Origin: an uncultured Saprospiraceae bacterium
GTDB taxonomy: Bacteria > Bacteroidota > Bacteroidia > Chitinophagales > Saprospiraceae
Length of the DNA stretch: 5,851 nt
NCBI GenBank assembly: GCA_937942465.1
Contig: CALDEO010000265.1
Coordinates: 1 to 5,851 of the forward strand
Reading direction: 5' to 3'
Made by a program: the position numbers and the translations under genes. The notes beneath the pieces were generated by a model. That model ran no database searches and was not told the origin of the DNA. It was given only the letters and a program-made list of their open reading frames with translations. This document shows positions 1 through 5,851 of the stretch, piece by piece; the first letter of the stretch is position 1, and every line of letters begins with the position of its first letter.

Positions 1-2072
1 TAATCCACAACTAGCTTACGTGTAACTACTTGTTTATGATTGGCATCATAGCCATTAAATAGATATATTCCGGCTTCCTCGATAGAGAAATTAGTTTGTT
101 TGACTATTAGTCTTTGTTTAACCTTAACTACCTGCCCCAAAGTATTTACTATTTCATAATATTCCACGAAAGTGTCTTTGGCGTCAACTTGGAACTTTCC
201 GTTACTTGGATTAGGGAATATTTCAATCTGTGTATTTAGCTCATCGCTAGTACTAGCAGGCAGGTTCGCAATTCTCACTACTATCTCTGTTGAGTTTTGA
301 TTGCCTACTGCATCATCTGCATATATACGCAGCAAGTAACTACCGTCTGGTATCATAGTACTATCAAAGTAATGCGACTTATCATTGGCATCAATAACAC
401 CGTCCCCATTGGATCGACTCACCTGCTGGAAAAAATGTCTCCTGTCGTAGTTACCCTCACTTTCCCAAGGGCCAAATGTAGAGTAAATGGTCTCTAAAAT
501 CTCTGTAGTATTTTGGCTACTTGCATATACATCTAATACAAAATCATAGGTAAACGCATCTTGCTCAAATACTACTTCATCAGTATCTAGATCTATCAAT
601 TCATACCATAAGGAATTGACATCCAACCTCCAAGTATCATTACTTAAGTCATAGGCTCTGCATACGATATCGAATGATCCTCTAAGTTCATTGGCAAATA
701 AGAAATCAACACCATTATCGGATCTAAAACCAATCGTCTCATCACCAAATATATTTTCAAATACAGGAGCAGACTCATCTTTAAAGTTTGTAATATCTGC
801 CAATACATTATCTTTCGTAAGCCAATTGCCATCCCAAATCTCCCCTTGATGTTGTAGTCTAGCAAAGTGCAAATGATGAAAATCTGCCACCGGCCACTCT
901 ACTATCGAACCTATATAATCACCCGCTTGTACTCGATCACCGATAGTGAATGGTATAGTAGCTGGATCAAGATGTGCAAATAAGTAACCCTCTTGTGTAT
1001 CGTCGGTATCTTCTAACCCTAGCGCTAGTCTCCAATAAATAAAGCTACCTGTAGTAAGTACCGCCTTAACAACGCCACCAACTGGAGCATAGATCTCTTG
1101 ATCAGGAAAACCCAATAAATCAATACCCGGATGTAAATATGGAGTACCACCATATTTTTGATGCTCTGCATAGCTATTACCTACCCTAAAAGGATAATCC
1201 GTAGAATCTGGGAACATCGGGCATAGTATATCTTGACCTCTATTGCGGTTATTGCTTATCGGCTTTTGTACAGCGATTCTATCAAATGAAACACTATCTA
1301 GCTTTTTAATGCTCCCACTCTGCAACGAGTAATGAGTATAGTAATTAAAGTCTCCTTTTACCTTTTTCTCTACCCAATGTACATGACCATCATCTATAAC
1401 CACTTCATATAAACTACCATCTTTATATTCCTTTGTTGTTTGTTGGTCTGCAGAAATAAGCATCCATTTCTCTTTACCAAAAACGTACACATTATCATAC
1501 TTATCCACTTCTATTGCACGAGGTATGAAGTCTATTTCTATTGCCTGAGTAGTCATAACTATTGCCATCGAGTTATCATCATAATATATGGCACTCCCGT
1601 CCGCCATTACCGATATATCATGCGATACTGAGACCGTACTAACTTCGAAAGTTTCAGTATCTAGAATAGTCCACTTCTTGTTATTCTTAAAATATAGGTA
1701 TCGCTTGAAGAGATCTGATCTAATATTGATTGTTTGATCAAATGCGATGGCTTCTCTTAAGGTATTGTCAGCAGTATATATACTTATCGTTGGCGGAGTA
1801 TTACCACAAGTATTGGTCAGAGTAGCAAAGCCAGAAGACAGCTCGATCACTGTACTCCCTTCGAATATAGCATCGTTATAAGACACATGGATATGTCCGT
1901 GGTCTTCTAATAACTCAAAGTCAGGCCCCACATCATTTAATGTTATATGACCATATTGATTCATTTGCTGAGCATCTAATTGCACAATTGTAATCAATCC
2001 TAGCATTAGCATTATTACTCTTGAAGATTTGACTGCAGTCAAATAAAGCTTTTTAGTTACCGTCTCTTTCAT
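1..2072 (-). CDS. Secreted M23/LytM-family metallopeptidase with T9SS C-terminal sorting domain (3' end cut by window edge)
   Basis: This is a probable zinc endopeptidase acting on peptidoglycan peptide bridges or surface proteins outside the cell. The frame is open for 690 codons from ATG at 2072. The last two bases (1-2) read TA, so the stop probably falls at the edge. Residues 1-34 form a signal peptide with a hydrophobic run (VIMLMLGLITIV) and a likely cut near LDA/QQ. Residues about 36-290 are beta-rich and not recognised. The M23 domain is about 295-410: H314-P-G-I-D318, H367 in FAHLD, and H400-L-H402 give the two metal-binding motifs plus the middle histidine, with spacing like lysostaphin-type enzymes, so it looks catalytically intact. 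Residues about 432-602 look like Ig-type beta domains (start DESAPVF). Residues about 614-690 are a type A T9SS sorting domain (IEIFPNPSNGKF, then GIYLF and RKLVVD). A terminator lies between it and the upstream propeller gene, implying its own promoter. I am sure of the peptidase and sorting calls, but the substrate is unknown. Confidence 0.95.
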   Translation of the reverse strand, partial: MKETVTKKLYLTAVKSSRVIMLMLGLITIVQLDAQQMNQYGHITLNDVGPDFELLEDHGHIHVSYNDAIFEGSTVIELSSGFATLTNTCGNTPPTISIYTADNTLREAIAFDQTINIRSDLFKRYLYFKNNKKWTILDTETFEVSTVSVSHDISVMADGSAIYYDDNSMAIVMTTQAIEIDFIPRAIEVDKYDNVYVFGKEKWMLISADQQTTKEYKDGSLYEVVIDDGHVHWVEKKVKGDFNYYTHYSLQSGSIKKLDSVSFDRIAVQKPISNNRNRGQDILCPMFPDSTDYPFRVGNSYAEHQKYGGTPYLHPGIDLLGFPDQEIYAPVGGVVKAVLTTGSFIYWRLALGLEDTDDTQEGYLFAHLDPATIPFTIGDRVQAGDYIGSIVEWPVADFHHLHFARLQHQGEIWDGNWLTKDNVLADITNFKDESAPVFENIFGDETIGFRSDNGVDFLFANELRGSFDIVCRAYDLSNDTWRLDVNSLWYELIDLDTDEVVFEQDAFTYDFVLDVYASSQNTTEILETIYSTFGPWESEGNYDRRHFFQQVSRSNGDGVIDANDKSHYFDSTMIPDGSYLLRIYADDAVGNQNSTEIVVRIANLPASTSDELNTQIEIFPNPSNGKFQVDAKDTFVEYYEIVNTLGQVVKVKQRLIVKQTNFSIEEAGIYLFNGYDANHKQVVTRKLVVD

Positions 2073-2184
2073 ACTTCTGAAATTACAATTTTTCTATAAC
2101 AAGGATTACACTATTTATGACAATAACGTTGAAAGACTATAAAATGGCTATCAAAGGCATCAGATTGAACGTCAAAAATAAGAG

Positions 2185-2227
2185 CTAAATAATAAAAGAG
2201 ACCTGAAAACAATGTAATCAGGTCTCT
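2185..2227 (-). terminator. Intrinsic terminator of the beta-propeller gene
   Basis: A perfect 10-bp inverted repeat (AGAGACCTGA at 2197-2206 and TCAGGTCTCT at 2218-2227) encloses an 11-base loop. Read on the minus strand, the stem is followed directly by a T-rich tail (TTTTATTATTT). It lies about 60 bases past the stop of the gene ending at 2286, and so separates that gene from the M23 peptidase gene. Confidence 0.87.
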
Positions 2228-2285
2228 CTTCTAATCTTTTGATAATACAAAATACACTATGTAATACAACTCACTAAGTGATGGA

Positions 2286-4118
2286 TTACTTAGCTAAGCT
2301 TCTGCATATCACGTTATTTGACTTTTCTACAAAAAGTATATTATTTTCATAATCATCCATAATGTAAATCGGACTTTTTTCTTTCATCTTGATCGACTTG
2401 ATCGTCTTACCAGAGTCCTTACTGACTTTAGCAATAAGCTTTCCGTTGTCCCCTTGCATCAGTATGTATACAAAGTCCTTGTCAGACTTAGTAGCGTCAT
2501 ATCTAGTCTGTGTTACACTTAGAAGATTCGTATTACCTGATGACATTGAGAATACTCCTTTAGTACTTTCATATGCACCATCCTCGCTTGCATCTTGAAA
2601 CGATCCTGCCATCATCTTATCCATGTCTTTAAGATCATTTGCTAGATCTATTACATTCACTCCCATCACAGACGTACTCATCGTCGCTAGAGCACCGAAT
2701 ACAGCACTTGATTTAACTGGTTTGTAGTGGTTATTAAATTTCACTTTTCCTGTCTTAGTGACAAATGCGTTATTCTGACTCGAAGAGATAAAGTATCCAT
2801 TTTCTCTCACATCAATACGTACCCAGTCTTCTTTGTCTTTAAACTTTTTGAATTTGATATCCTCTGCCAATAACTCTGAAGTACCTTTATCTAAGTTAAA
2901 TCTAAAGAGTTTTTTATCAGAAAAAACAACTAATTCATTGGCTTGATCATCATACCCTACAGCAGGGATTCCTTTAATTTTCACATCCTTGTCGATGAGC
3001 TTATCACCTTTTTTATAATCTAGGATATTGGACTTTTCTTCTGAGATATAAAAGATTCCCTTTTTCAAAATATTAGAATAAACCATCGCCCCTGAGATTC
3101 CTTTATCCCAGACTTTTTTGCCCTCATCATTAATCAAGTATATTTTACCAGAAGCCTCTTCTTTAGTTACAACGACATAGCCATTTTTGATTTTCATTAC
3201 TTGATCAGCTCTACCAGGCTTATCCGGTTTTTTCCATTTTAGCATATTCGTTTCAGGATCTAAAATATTTAATCCACTCTCGTGCATCATGTATATTTCA
3301 TTACGTTTGTATTTCACATCTACAAGCTTATCTCTAAGTTTTCCCATTTCTGCAGTAATACCTTCACCAGTCTTTACATTTAATATATCATACTTTTTAT
3401 CTACTCCCACGTATACCTTTTCGCCTTTAGGCTCTACCGTAATACTGACTATGTCTTTATCATACTCTTTGGCCCATTCTTGTACACCCGTTGATTTATT
3501 AAGTCCTATTAGCATCTTTTTATATACAAGTATAACTCGATCATCAACAATGATAGCTTCTCTTTTTAAGAATGATGATCTACCTTTAATCAAGCCTCTG
3601 AGTCCTCCTTTAGCTTTGTCAATATCTGAAGACCAGATCGCAGCACCTTTGTCTAGATCATACCAAGCCAATGCATACCTCTTATCTTTTTTGAGTTGAA
3701 AAAGTATTGCATTTTGTCCAGGATAGACGGTATAGTCCATCACAGATAAGTCCGAGTCCTTAGTGTTTAATATTGCCAGTCCAGTACTCGCATCTATCAC
3801 TTGAATACTTTCTTTATTCATTAAGTTGACTGTTTTAGCAACAAAGTATGGCAACCCTTCTAATAATTGCACAGTATGCTTCTCTACAGCAACTAAGTCA
3901 GTATTAGTCCATATCACCTCTCCTGTGGTAGGGTGAAGTCCAGCCATCGCCTTATCACCACCTACTAAGACTGTACCATCATAGGCTTGTATCAACCAAT
4001 TGACCTGATAAAGATCTTTCTTTAGTTCCATGGACCATATGTCATCTTGTGCAGATAACGATAAGGAAATGCATAAAACCATAGCCATAGCTATTTGTCT
4101 AACTACAAAATTTTTCAT
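2286..4118 (-). CDS. Secreted PQQ-like (BamB-like) beta-propeller repeat protein
   Basis: This is a complete protein of 610 residues. Residues 1-24 are a Sec signal peptide (hydrophobic AMAMVLCISLSLSAQ, likely cut near SAQ/DD). C16 has no proper lipobox, so a lipoprotein is unlikely. The rest is built of repeated beta units of the PQQ/BamB type, with an acidic or TG turn leading to Trp: TTGEVIW (W70), DLDKGAAIW (W162), STGVQEW (W215), PETNMLKW (W295), DEGKKVW (W337). Further units lacking the Trp follow at about 355-380, 395-420, 440-465 and 548-608. Such propellers usually act as protein-interaction platforms in the periplasm or at the outer membrane. No quinone-enzyme catalytic region is visible and there is no T9SS sorting domain, so a periplasmic or outer-membrane-associated location is inferred. 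Residues about 467-530 break the pattern with a small-residue/hydrophobic stretch and an acidic helix-like part. The start is favoured because the signal peptide begins there and an A-rich leader (AAAAAGAAAA) precedes it. The partner and exact role are unknown. Confidence 0.93.
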   Translation of the reverse strand: MKNFVVRQIAMAMVLCISLSLSAQDDIWSMELKKDLYQVNWLIQAYDGTVLVGGDKAMAGLHPTTGEVIWTNTDLVAVEKHTVQLLEGLPYFVAKTVNLMNKESIQVIDASTGLAILNTKDSDLSVMDYTVYPGQNAILFQLKKDKRYALAWYDLDKGAAIWSSDIDKAKGGLRGLIKGRSSFLKREAIIVDDRVILVYKKMLIGLNKSTGVQEWAKEYDKDIVSITVEPKGEKVYVGVDKKYDILNVKTGEGITAEMGKLRDKLVDVKYKRNEIYMMHESGLNILDPETNMLKWKKPDKPGRADQVMKIKNGYVVVTKEEASGKIYLINDEGKKVWDKGISGAMVYSNILKKGIFYISEEKSNILDYKKGDKLIDKDVKIKGIPAVGYDDQANELVVFSDKKLFRFNLDKGTSELLAEDIKFKKFKDKEDWVRIDVRENGYFISSSQNNAFVTKTGKVKFNNHYKPVKSSAVFGALATMSTSVMGVNVIDLANDLKDMDKMMAGSFQDASEDGAYESTKGVFSMSSGNTNLLSVTQTRYDATKSDKDFVYILMQGDNGKLIAKVSKDSGKTIKSIKMKEKSPIYIMDDYENNILFVEKSNNVICRSLAK

Positions 4119-4392
4119 TTTTTCTTTTTAAATTTTCACCAATACACCCCTCCCGTAATACCCCATAAACGTATTTTCTGAAAGGACATTTTTATTTATT
4201 GAGTCTAACTAGAATTAACTCTACCTTCAACTCGTCACAATAATACACATTTTTAGTTGGAAGGCGACTTTGCGGTTTCTACTCCCAGCTCAGGAGTTTA
4301 AAATGTTGCTTGATAGAGGCGGGACCACTTGAAAGAATGAGATCATTTTTAAAATAAATAACTTTATGAGCAACGCTACGCAACGGATGTAA
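4119..4392. other. Upstream region of the propeller gene; no gene recognised
   Basis: Both strands carry only short, interrupted reading frames here. The part nearest 4118 should hold the leader and promoter of the propeller gene. It is A-rich just before the ATG on the minus strand, but I see no complete Bacteroidota-type promoter (TTG plus TAnnTTTG at the usual spacing). A 5-bp hairpin (ACTCC/GGAGT near 4280-4300) and a GCAACG direct repeat near 4372-4386 are too short to interpret. The stretch may also hold more heavily decayed 5' sequence of the beta-barrel remnant that follows. Confidence 0.5.
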
Positions 4393-4847
4393 GTCATAGA
4401 TATGAATTCCGGAATTACAAGAGTGGGTAATTCGCTGGATCAAGAATATTCAGATCACAATCTGCTAATGGTCTAATACATCAAACAACACTACTAGAGC
4501 AATCTTTGATAATGGATCGTACGAAGCAGTCAGAAAGCTAAGAGTAGGTACAGAAAGTAGTCATCTCGGATTTGGAATATCTTTTCTAACAGGAATACCG
4601 CTCAATAAGTATTTATCTCACTCTGCAAGCGAGTACTATATCTGCGGAAGCACCGATATACAAAGATCAACTAGGCATTGGCTTGAGTACATCGCTCGTT
4701 GTCGGTAAAACAATTAGCTCAGATCTACCTATCCAATCCAAACTTAATTATCGCAATCACCTTAATAGTTTGAATCTAGACAGCTATGACTTACCCGCCC
4801 ATATGGGACTATTTAGATTATCCGTTGGTATTAGAAAGGATTTCTAG
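4393..4847 (+). pseudogene. Frameshifted remnant of an outer-membrane beta-barrel protein (C-terminal part)
   Basis: Three overlapping plus-strand frames read on from one another as protein-like sequence. Frame one, about 4393-4473, includes SGITRVGNSLDQEYSDHNLL and then meets TAA at 4474. Frame two opens after TAA at 4466 and carries NGSYEAVRKLRVGTESS and LGFGISFLTGIPLNKYLS to about 4637, then turns into implausible sequence ending at a TAA near 4706. Frame three takes over at about 4641 with SAEAPIYKDQLGIGLSTSL and ends with LPAHMGLFRLSVGIRKDF then TAG at 4845-4847. The alternating polar/hydrophobic strands and the terminal Phe are typical of outer-membrane beta-barrels. At least two frameshifts and the lack of a signal peptide or credible start imply a dead gene. 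A distant likeness to FadL/OmpP1-type porins (LRVGTE) is only an impression. It converges with the gene ending at 5086. Sequencing error could explain one shift, but the missing 5' end argues for real decay. Confidence 0.55.
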
Positions 4848-4865
4848 TGCTTAGATATTAAGTAA

Positions 4866-4923
4866 GTTCGGGTTCAAGCATGGGTAAGAAGGTTAAATAG
4901 GTTCGGGGTCGAAGCCCCCGAAC
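4866..4923. repeat. GC-rich hairpin with an imperfect upstream copy of its left arm
   Basis: A perfect 8-bp GC-rich stem (GTTCGGGG at 4901-4908, CCCCGAAC at 4916-4923) encloses a 7-base loop. An imperfect copy of the left arm plus loop lies at 4866-4879 (GTTCGGGTTCAAGC, against GTTCGGGGTCGAAGC at 4901-4915). The upstream copy could also pair with the right arm, giving two mutually exclusive folds. There is no T-tract on either side, so it is not a standard terminator. It begins 19 bases after the stop of the beta-barrel remnant. Function unknown; it may belong to a dispersed intergenic repeat family. Confidence 0.5.
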
Positions 4924-4951
4924 ACGTATGCACTTGTATGACTTGTACTAA

Positions 4952-4980
4952 AGATCTGATCGCTTGAAGCGATGGGATCT
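4952..4980. repeat. Interrupted inverted repeat (hairpin)
   Basis: The arms are AGATC-TG-ATCGCT (4952-4964) and AGCGAT-GG-GATCT (4968-4980). They pair as 6 bp plus 5 bp around a two-base internal mismatch, with a 3-base apex that would open to a 5-base loop in practice. No T-tract follows on either strand. It lies between the GC-rich hairpin and the bidirectional terminator. Role unknown. Confidence 0.4.
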
Positions 4981-4997
4981 ATTCGGACGTAATTCAC

Positions 4998-5048
4998 ATG
5001 TAAAAAGCCCCTAGAAATCTCGTCAGAGATTCAAGGGGCTTTTACTTT
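4998..5048 (-). terminator. Strong intrinsic terminator, probably bidirectional
   Basis: A 10-bp stem (AAAAGCCCCT at 5003-5012 with AGGGGCTTTT at 5034-5043) carries a second inner stem (AATCTC/GAGATT, 5016-5021 and 5026-5031) closed by the tetraloop GTCA. On the minus strand the hairpin is followed by TTTTTACATG, about 40 bases past the stop of the surface-protein gene. On the plus strand it is followed by TTTTACTTTTG, so it could also stop transcripts from the convergent beta-barrel remnant. Confidence 0.9.
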
Positions 5049-5051
5049 TGT

Positions 5052-5085
5052 CTAAGTACTAAGTACTCTGTACTAAATACTTTTA
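5052..5085. repeat. Short degenerate heptamer tandem repeat
   Basis: Units in order are CTAAGTA, CTAAGTA, CTCTGTA, CTAAATA, then a shorter CTTTTA that leads into the stop codon of the minus-strand gene at 5086. The first two units are identical and the others drift by one to three bases. It fills the space between that stop codon and the terminator. A slippage-generated spacer is the simplest reading. Confidence 0.5.
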
Positions 5086-5851
5086 CTATCTAATCTTAAT
5101 CATCTGTATCGTCTCTACTTCCTCGCCATAGCTTAACTCTAATATAAGTACCCCTGATGCAATATCTACTTGCTCTTGGTTTACTTGTATCTCATGATGT
5201 CCTGCTGTGTAGCTAGCTTTATTCGATAATAGAATTCTACCTTGCATATCTTTTACTTGATAAACTACATCTCCGTCTTGAGGAAGATCAAACCCTACTG
5301 TCGTAATATCGGACCAAGGATTCGGTTCATTCTGATGTAAAGCAAATGGCATTGCTGCTGCCTCTAACGTTCTGATGTCTTCGATCTCGTTTCTGAATGA
5401 TACCACTACCTCACCTTCTACTTTTGAAGATTTGTAATGCTCACTTCTAGTTGCCATCGATGTGATAGCCATAGACTCACTTAACTTTCTAGTTGTACTT
5501 GAGTTGCTATCTGTAGTTGATATCATCATGAAACATATCGGGATCTCTCTATCAACGTTCACTACTCTACCTCTTACATCATTCCAACTCAATCGGTATA
5601 CATTCTTACCCTTTGTTGATAGACTTTCGTCTAATTGGATATGACTTGCATTCATAGCGATACTTGCTCCTTCTAGACCGACTAACTCTAGTCCGTCTGT
5701 CAACTCTATTGTAAACTGCATTCCTTCGACCTCTTTGAAGTTAGTACTCATTAATGGTACTCGCATTGTACTTGCTGTTGTTGATATATTCCTGTTGTCG
5801 ATCTGTAAGATCAAGTCATTGTCTGATCTATTCTCTACTGATGCACTACCG
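5086..5851 (-). CDS. C-terminal part of a T9SS-exported surface protein: cohesin-like domain plus sorting domain (start outside window)
   Basis: The frame is open through the right edge, giving 254 visible residues ending at TAG (5086-5088). The TTG at 5814 is in frame but is not a credible start, because protein-like sequence continues upstream of it (ASVENRSDND) and no signal peptide follows it. Visible residues about 20-150 resemble the cohesin-type beta fold used in many Bacteroidota surface proteins: a MRVPL strand, VEGMQFTIEL, GLELVGLEGA, then YRLSWNDVRGR and IPICFMMIS. In characterised proteins this fold mediates protein binding or acts as a stalk module. Residues about 169-254 are a type A T9SS sorting domain, starting LHQNEPNPWSDITTVGFDLP, with the conserved KDMQGRIL strand and a KIR end. 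The sorting domain would be removed during export and the protein attached to the surface or released. Neighbours suggest no shared operon. The main, functional part of the protein lies upstream and cannot be judged here. Confidence 0.93.
   Translation of the reverse strand, partial: GSASVENRSDNDLILQIDNRNISTTASTMRVPLMSTNFKEVEGMQFTIELTDGLELVGLEGASIAMNASHIQLDESLSTKGKNVYRLSWNDVRGRVVNVDREIPICFMMISTTDSNSSTTRKLSESMAITSMATRSEHYKSSKVEGEVVVSFRNEIEDIRTLEAAAMPFALHQNEPNPWSDITTVGFDLPQDGDVVYQVKDMQGRILLSNKASYTAGHHEIQVNQEQVDIASGVLILELSYGEEVETIQMIKIR

Noticed and set aside
2073..2184. Possible promoter of the M23 peptidase gene (for example TGCCTTTG near 2152-2159, minus strand)
   Set aside because: A promoter is expected here because a terminator lies upstream, but no box pair has both a good match and the right spacing.
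297..3699. Several plus-strand open frames (for example 297-497, 1440-1631, 2389-2598, 3289-3699) and one minus-strand frame at 644-865 inside the two long genes
   Set aside because: They lie antisense to, or out of frame with, long well-supported genes. They show low-complexity composition and none has a recognisable domain or leader.
4166..4173. Minus-strand TACGTTTA, close to the Bacteroidota -7 box TAnnTTTG, about 48 bases before the propeller start
   Set aside because: It has one mismatch in the core and no TTG element at the expected upstream spacing, so support is too weak to annotate a promoter.
4405..4416. 12-base perfect palindrome AATTCCGGAATT
   Set aside because: It is a single copy inside the decayed coding stretch, with no second site or nearby gene start to suggest an operator. 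Chance is an adequate explanation.
4402..4476. A 24-codon plus-strand small ORF starting MNSGITRVG
   Set aside because: Its sequence reads on naturally into the neighbouring frames of the beta-barrel remnant, and no leader or RBS is visible. It is better explained as a fragment of that pseudogene.
4901..4923. tRNA T-arm lookalike (GC stem with a 7-base loop TCGAAGC)
   Set aside because: No matching acceptor, D or anticodon arms can be found at the right spacing, and the loop lacks the TTCRANY order.
5086..5814. A self-contained 242-residue protein starting at TTG 5814
   Set aside because: The frame stays open to the window edge with protein-like sequence upstream. The T9SS sorting domain requires an N-terminal signal peptide, which is absent here, so this is the end of a longer gene.

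Overview
The window looks like chromosomal DNA from a Bacteroidota bacterium. The best fit is a Saprospiraceae-like or other gliding/marine lineage with a type IX secretion system (T9SS). The evidence is AT-rich DNA, A-rich leaders instead of clear Shine-Dalgarno sites, 'SAQ'/'DAQ' signal-peptide ends, and two proteins ending in type A T9SS C-terminal sorting domains (FPNPSNG-type and NEPNPWSD-type). I could not run any search, so the lineage is an inference.

Layout. All three intact genes lie on the minus strand and read right to left. At the right edge (5086-5851) is the C-terminal part of a larger T9SS cargo protein, with a cohesin-like beta domain followed by a sorting domain; its start is outside the window. 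It is followed by a short heptamer repeat and a strong hairpin terminator that can work in both directions. Next is about 970 bases without an intact gene (4119-5085). Its middle holds what appears to be a frameshifted plus-strand remnant of an outer-membrane beta-barrel gene (about 4393-4847), and beyond that are two further hairpins. Then comes a complete secreted beta-propeller protein of 610 residues (2286-4118), closed by a clear intrinsic terminator (2185-2227). Last is a protein of at least 690 residues (1-2072) with an intact M23/LytM metallopeptidase domain and a T9SS sorting domain. The window edge cuts this gene in or just before its final codon.

How the genes fit together. All three products appear to be exported: one by the Sec route to the periplasm or outer membrane, and two through T9SS to the surface or medium. 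Each of the two internal gene ends I can see has its own terminator, so these look like separate transcription units of cell-envelope genes, not one operon. No mobile element, CRISPR array, tRNA, rRNA or defence cassette is visible. I see no convincing new multi-gene system. The points most worth a second look are the domain make-up of the M23 protein, the decayed beta-barrel gene, and the hairpin cluster between the convergent gene ends.
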